From assembly GCF_033042135.1 (NCBI RefSeq), contig NZ_WBXM01000003.1, positions 124,001-188,000 of the forward strand: a stretch of 64,000 nt of DNA, written 5' to 3'. Each line of letters starts with the position of its first letter. The stretch's first letter is position 1. The notes under the pieces are model-generated. The model had not been told where the DNA came from and ran no database searches. It worked only from the letters and a program-made list of their open reading frames with translations. The position numbers and the translations under genes were made by a program. The DNA is from Haloechinothrix sp033042135 (GTDB taxonomy: Bacteria > Actinomycetota > Actinomycetes > Mycobacteriales > Pseudonocardiaceae). Below, piece by piece: positions 62,625 to 64,000 of the stretch.

Positions 62625-63589
62625 GACGTTTCGTGATCGCTATCGCCGGTATCGCCGCGATCGCATTGGTGGCCGCGGGCTGCGGTCCGGTTGGCGAGCC
62701 ACGCACGGTGGTGTCCGCGCCACCCGCGGAACGGCCCATGCCGGCCAACGCCGGGGTCACCGAGGAGCTTCCCGCCGCCGACGACGGGGACGAGCCCGAC
62801 TGCGGTGACCCGACAGCGAGCCTGCCGCCGGACGGCACCGATGTGCCGGACGGATCCACCATGGCCGAGATCGTCGAGCGAGGGCATCTGACCGTCGGGA
62901 TCGACCAGAACACCTACCTGTTCGGTTTCCGTGATCCGATCACGGGCGAGTTGGAGGGGTTCGACATCGACATCGCCCGCGAGCTCGCCGAGTCGTTGCT
63001 CGGTGACCGGGACAAGGTGCAGTTCCGGGGAGTCTCGGTTGCCGACCGCATACCGGCGTTGACCAGCGAATCCGTGGATGTCGTCGTGTTCATGATGACG
63101 ATGAACTGCGAGCGGGCCGAGAAGATCGACTACTCGAGCGTGTATTACGTCGCGCATCAGCGGGTGCTGGTGCAGCAGGATTCCGGTTACTCCGGGTTGG
63201 AGGACCTCGGCGGCGAGGAGGTCTGCGCGCCGCGTGGCTCGACCTCCTCGGTCAATGTCGCCTCGGCCGATCCTCGGCCGGTGCTGGTTGAGGTGGACAG
63301 CATCTCCGACTGCCTCGTGCTGCTGCAGCAGGGTCAGGTGGAAGCGATCTCCACCGACGACACCATCCTCGCCGGCATGGCCGAGCAGGACCCGACGCTC
63401 GAGGTGGTCGGCGACCCGCTCAGCGACGAGCCGTACGGGATCGGGATCCCGCAAGGCAACGAGGACATGGTGCGTTACGTCAACGCCTTCCTGGAGGAGC
63501 TTCGTGAGAACCGTTGGCAGGAGCTCTACGCGGAGTGGTTGGAGCCCGCGTTGGGACCCGCGGATCCGCCGGAGCCCACGTACCGGTGA
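62621..63589 (+). CDS. glnH: GlnH, amino-acid-binding lipoprotein of the PknG sensing system
   Basis: The 322-aa protein has a lipoprotein signal with lipobox AAGC (Cys21). It then has an SBP_bac_3 amino-acid-binding fold: LTVGIDQNTYLFGFRDPITG, LEGFDIDIARELAESLLG, DRIPALTSESVDVVVFMMT and VEAISTDDTILAGMAEQD. No transporter permease or ATPase gene is beside it, which fits a sensor rather than an importer. In mycobacteria GlnH binds aspartate and related amino acids. It is coupled to glnX and followed by pknG. Confidence 0.92.
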   Translation: MRRFVIAIAGIAAIALVAAGCGPVGEPRTVVSAPPAERPMPANAGVTEELPAADDGDEPDCGDPTASLPPDGTDVPDGSTMAEIVERGHLTVGIDQNTYLFGFRDPITGELEGFDIDIARELAESLLGDRDKVQFRGVSVADRIPALTSESVDVVVFMMTMNCERAEKIDYSSVYYVAHQRVLVQQDSGYSGLEDLGGEEVCAPRGSTSSVNVASADPRPVLVEVDSISDCLVLLQQGQVEAISTDDTILAGMAEQDPTLEVVGDPLSDEPYGIGIPQGNEDMVRYVNAFLEELRENRWQELYAEWLEPALGPADPPEPTYR

Positions 63590-63672
63590 CACTGCTCGGC
63601 ACGCCAAGGGCGCGCCGGTGATCCCGGTGATGTGGGCTTTGGATGCGGATCGATATGACGGAGGAGGGCGGC

Positions 63673-64000
63673 ATGGCTAGGTGTCCTCGCGTCGGTTGTG
63701 CGGGTGAGATCGACGAGGACGGATTCTGCGGCTCGTGCGGGCTGCAGGCGGACGATGCGGGCCGCGCGTCGACCCGCACCGACAGCGTGGCGACGTGGTC
63801 CAGCCCGTCGGTGACCACCAGCTCGGCACCCTCACAACCGGGATCGTCCGGGCGGGGAATGCTGGGCGCCGGGTTGGTGGAGGTGCCACCGGTGCCGTAC
63901 CGGGATCCCGCCGAGGTGGTCATCACCGACCCGGAGGTGCCGGAGAACCAGCGGTTCTGCGCCCGCTGCCAGAGTCCGGTGGGGCGTTCCCGGCCGGGAC
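63673..64000 (+). CDS. pknG: Serine/threonine protein kinase PknG, N-terminal part
   Basis: The window ends within this gene, so only 109 codons are visible. The segment MLGAGLVEVPPVPYRDPAEV and QRFCARCQSPVGRS match the start of the rubredoxin-like domain of PknG. An additional cysteine cluster sits at the very N-terminus (ARCPRVGCAGEI and FCGSCG), with a linker of Ser/Thr residues that could be phosphorylated. PknG controls glutamate dehydrogenase and 2-oxoglutarate dehydrogenase through GarA in mycobacteria. ATG 63673 has GGAGGAGG upstream; ATG 63655 is also in frame. Confidence 0.88.
   Translation, partial: MARCPRVGCAGEIDEDGFCGSCGLQADDAGRASTRTDSVATWSSPSVTTSSAPSQPGSSGRGMLGAGLVEVPPVPYRDPAEVVITDPEVPENQRFCARCQSPVGRSRPG

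Overview
The window is about 70 percent GC. It uses GTG and occasional TTG starts freely and has strong third-position GC bias, so it comes from a high-GC actinobacterium. From memory of the Mycobacterium tuberculosis map, long stretches follow the order Rv2478c to Rv2446c: ssbB, ettA, gdh, the Rv2474c family, aglA-type glucosidase, glbO, HNH protein, DUF5130 protein, pepN, the Rv2466c DsbA-like protein, rpiB, nei1, then tig, clpP1, clpP2, clpX, valS, folC and DUF4233. The mix of mycobacterial synteny with non-mycobacterial insertions suggests a member of the Pseudonocardiaceae. That assignment is inference.

Layout. 1-2242: tail of an acyl-CoA ligase and a CopD/CtaG membrane protein. 2410-22080: housekeeping backbone (SSB paralogue, EttA, giant NAD-glutamate dehydrogenase, alpha-glucosidase, globin, MscS channel, HNH protein, PepN, mycothiol-linked DsbA-like protein), interrupted at 16858-17770 by an 18-bp minisatellite of 18 units. 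22204-25215: an aldehyde dehydrogenase and two metallo-beta-lactamase-fold hydrolases. 25272-28366: rpiB, nei1, a membrane protein and a class III cyclase.

28481-47382 is an accessory catabolic island between nei1 and tig. It has a four-gene ABC importer of the sulfonate/taurine type, a divergent sulfatase plus FAD monooxygenase, a twelve-gene minus-strand operon (cupin, ferredoxin-reductase, two tiny genes, Rieske oxygenase, extradiol dioxygenase, aspartate-dehydrogenase-like protein, alpha/beta hydrolase, two SDRs, ThDP enzyme, DLH-like protein), a divergent aldehyde dehydrogenase and a MarR regulator. Five copies of a CTAAG-containing pseudo-palindrome sit in the three control regions, which suggests one MarR regulon. 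The island ends against the 3' side of a tRNA-Gly gene, and a 12-bp piece of that tRNA's T-arm recurs at the far boundary. The substrate cannot be named from sequence; an aromatic or N-heteroaromatic compound, possibly sulfated or sulfonated, fits best.

47513-53309: tRNA-Gly(UCC), tRNA-Pro(UGG), trigger factor, ClpP1, ClpP2, ClpX and an unusual FdhD. 53376-56243: a GPP34 protein, an AbiEi-like protein and a membrane protein. 56509-64000: valS, folC, DUF4233, then glnX-glnH-pknG, cut by the window edge. In mycobacteria GlnX, GlnH and PknG control glutamate dehydrogenase activity through GarA, so sensor and probable target lie about 50 kb apart here.

A dispersed 53-bp near-palindrome (five copies: 18551, 35195, 54040, 55158, 56379) sits mostly just after stop codons and may act as a terminator-like mobile hairpin.
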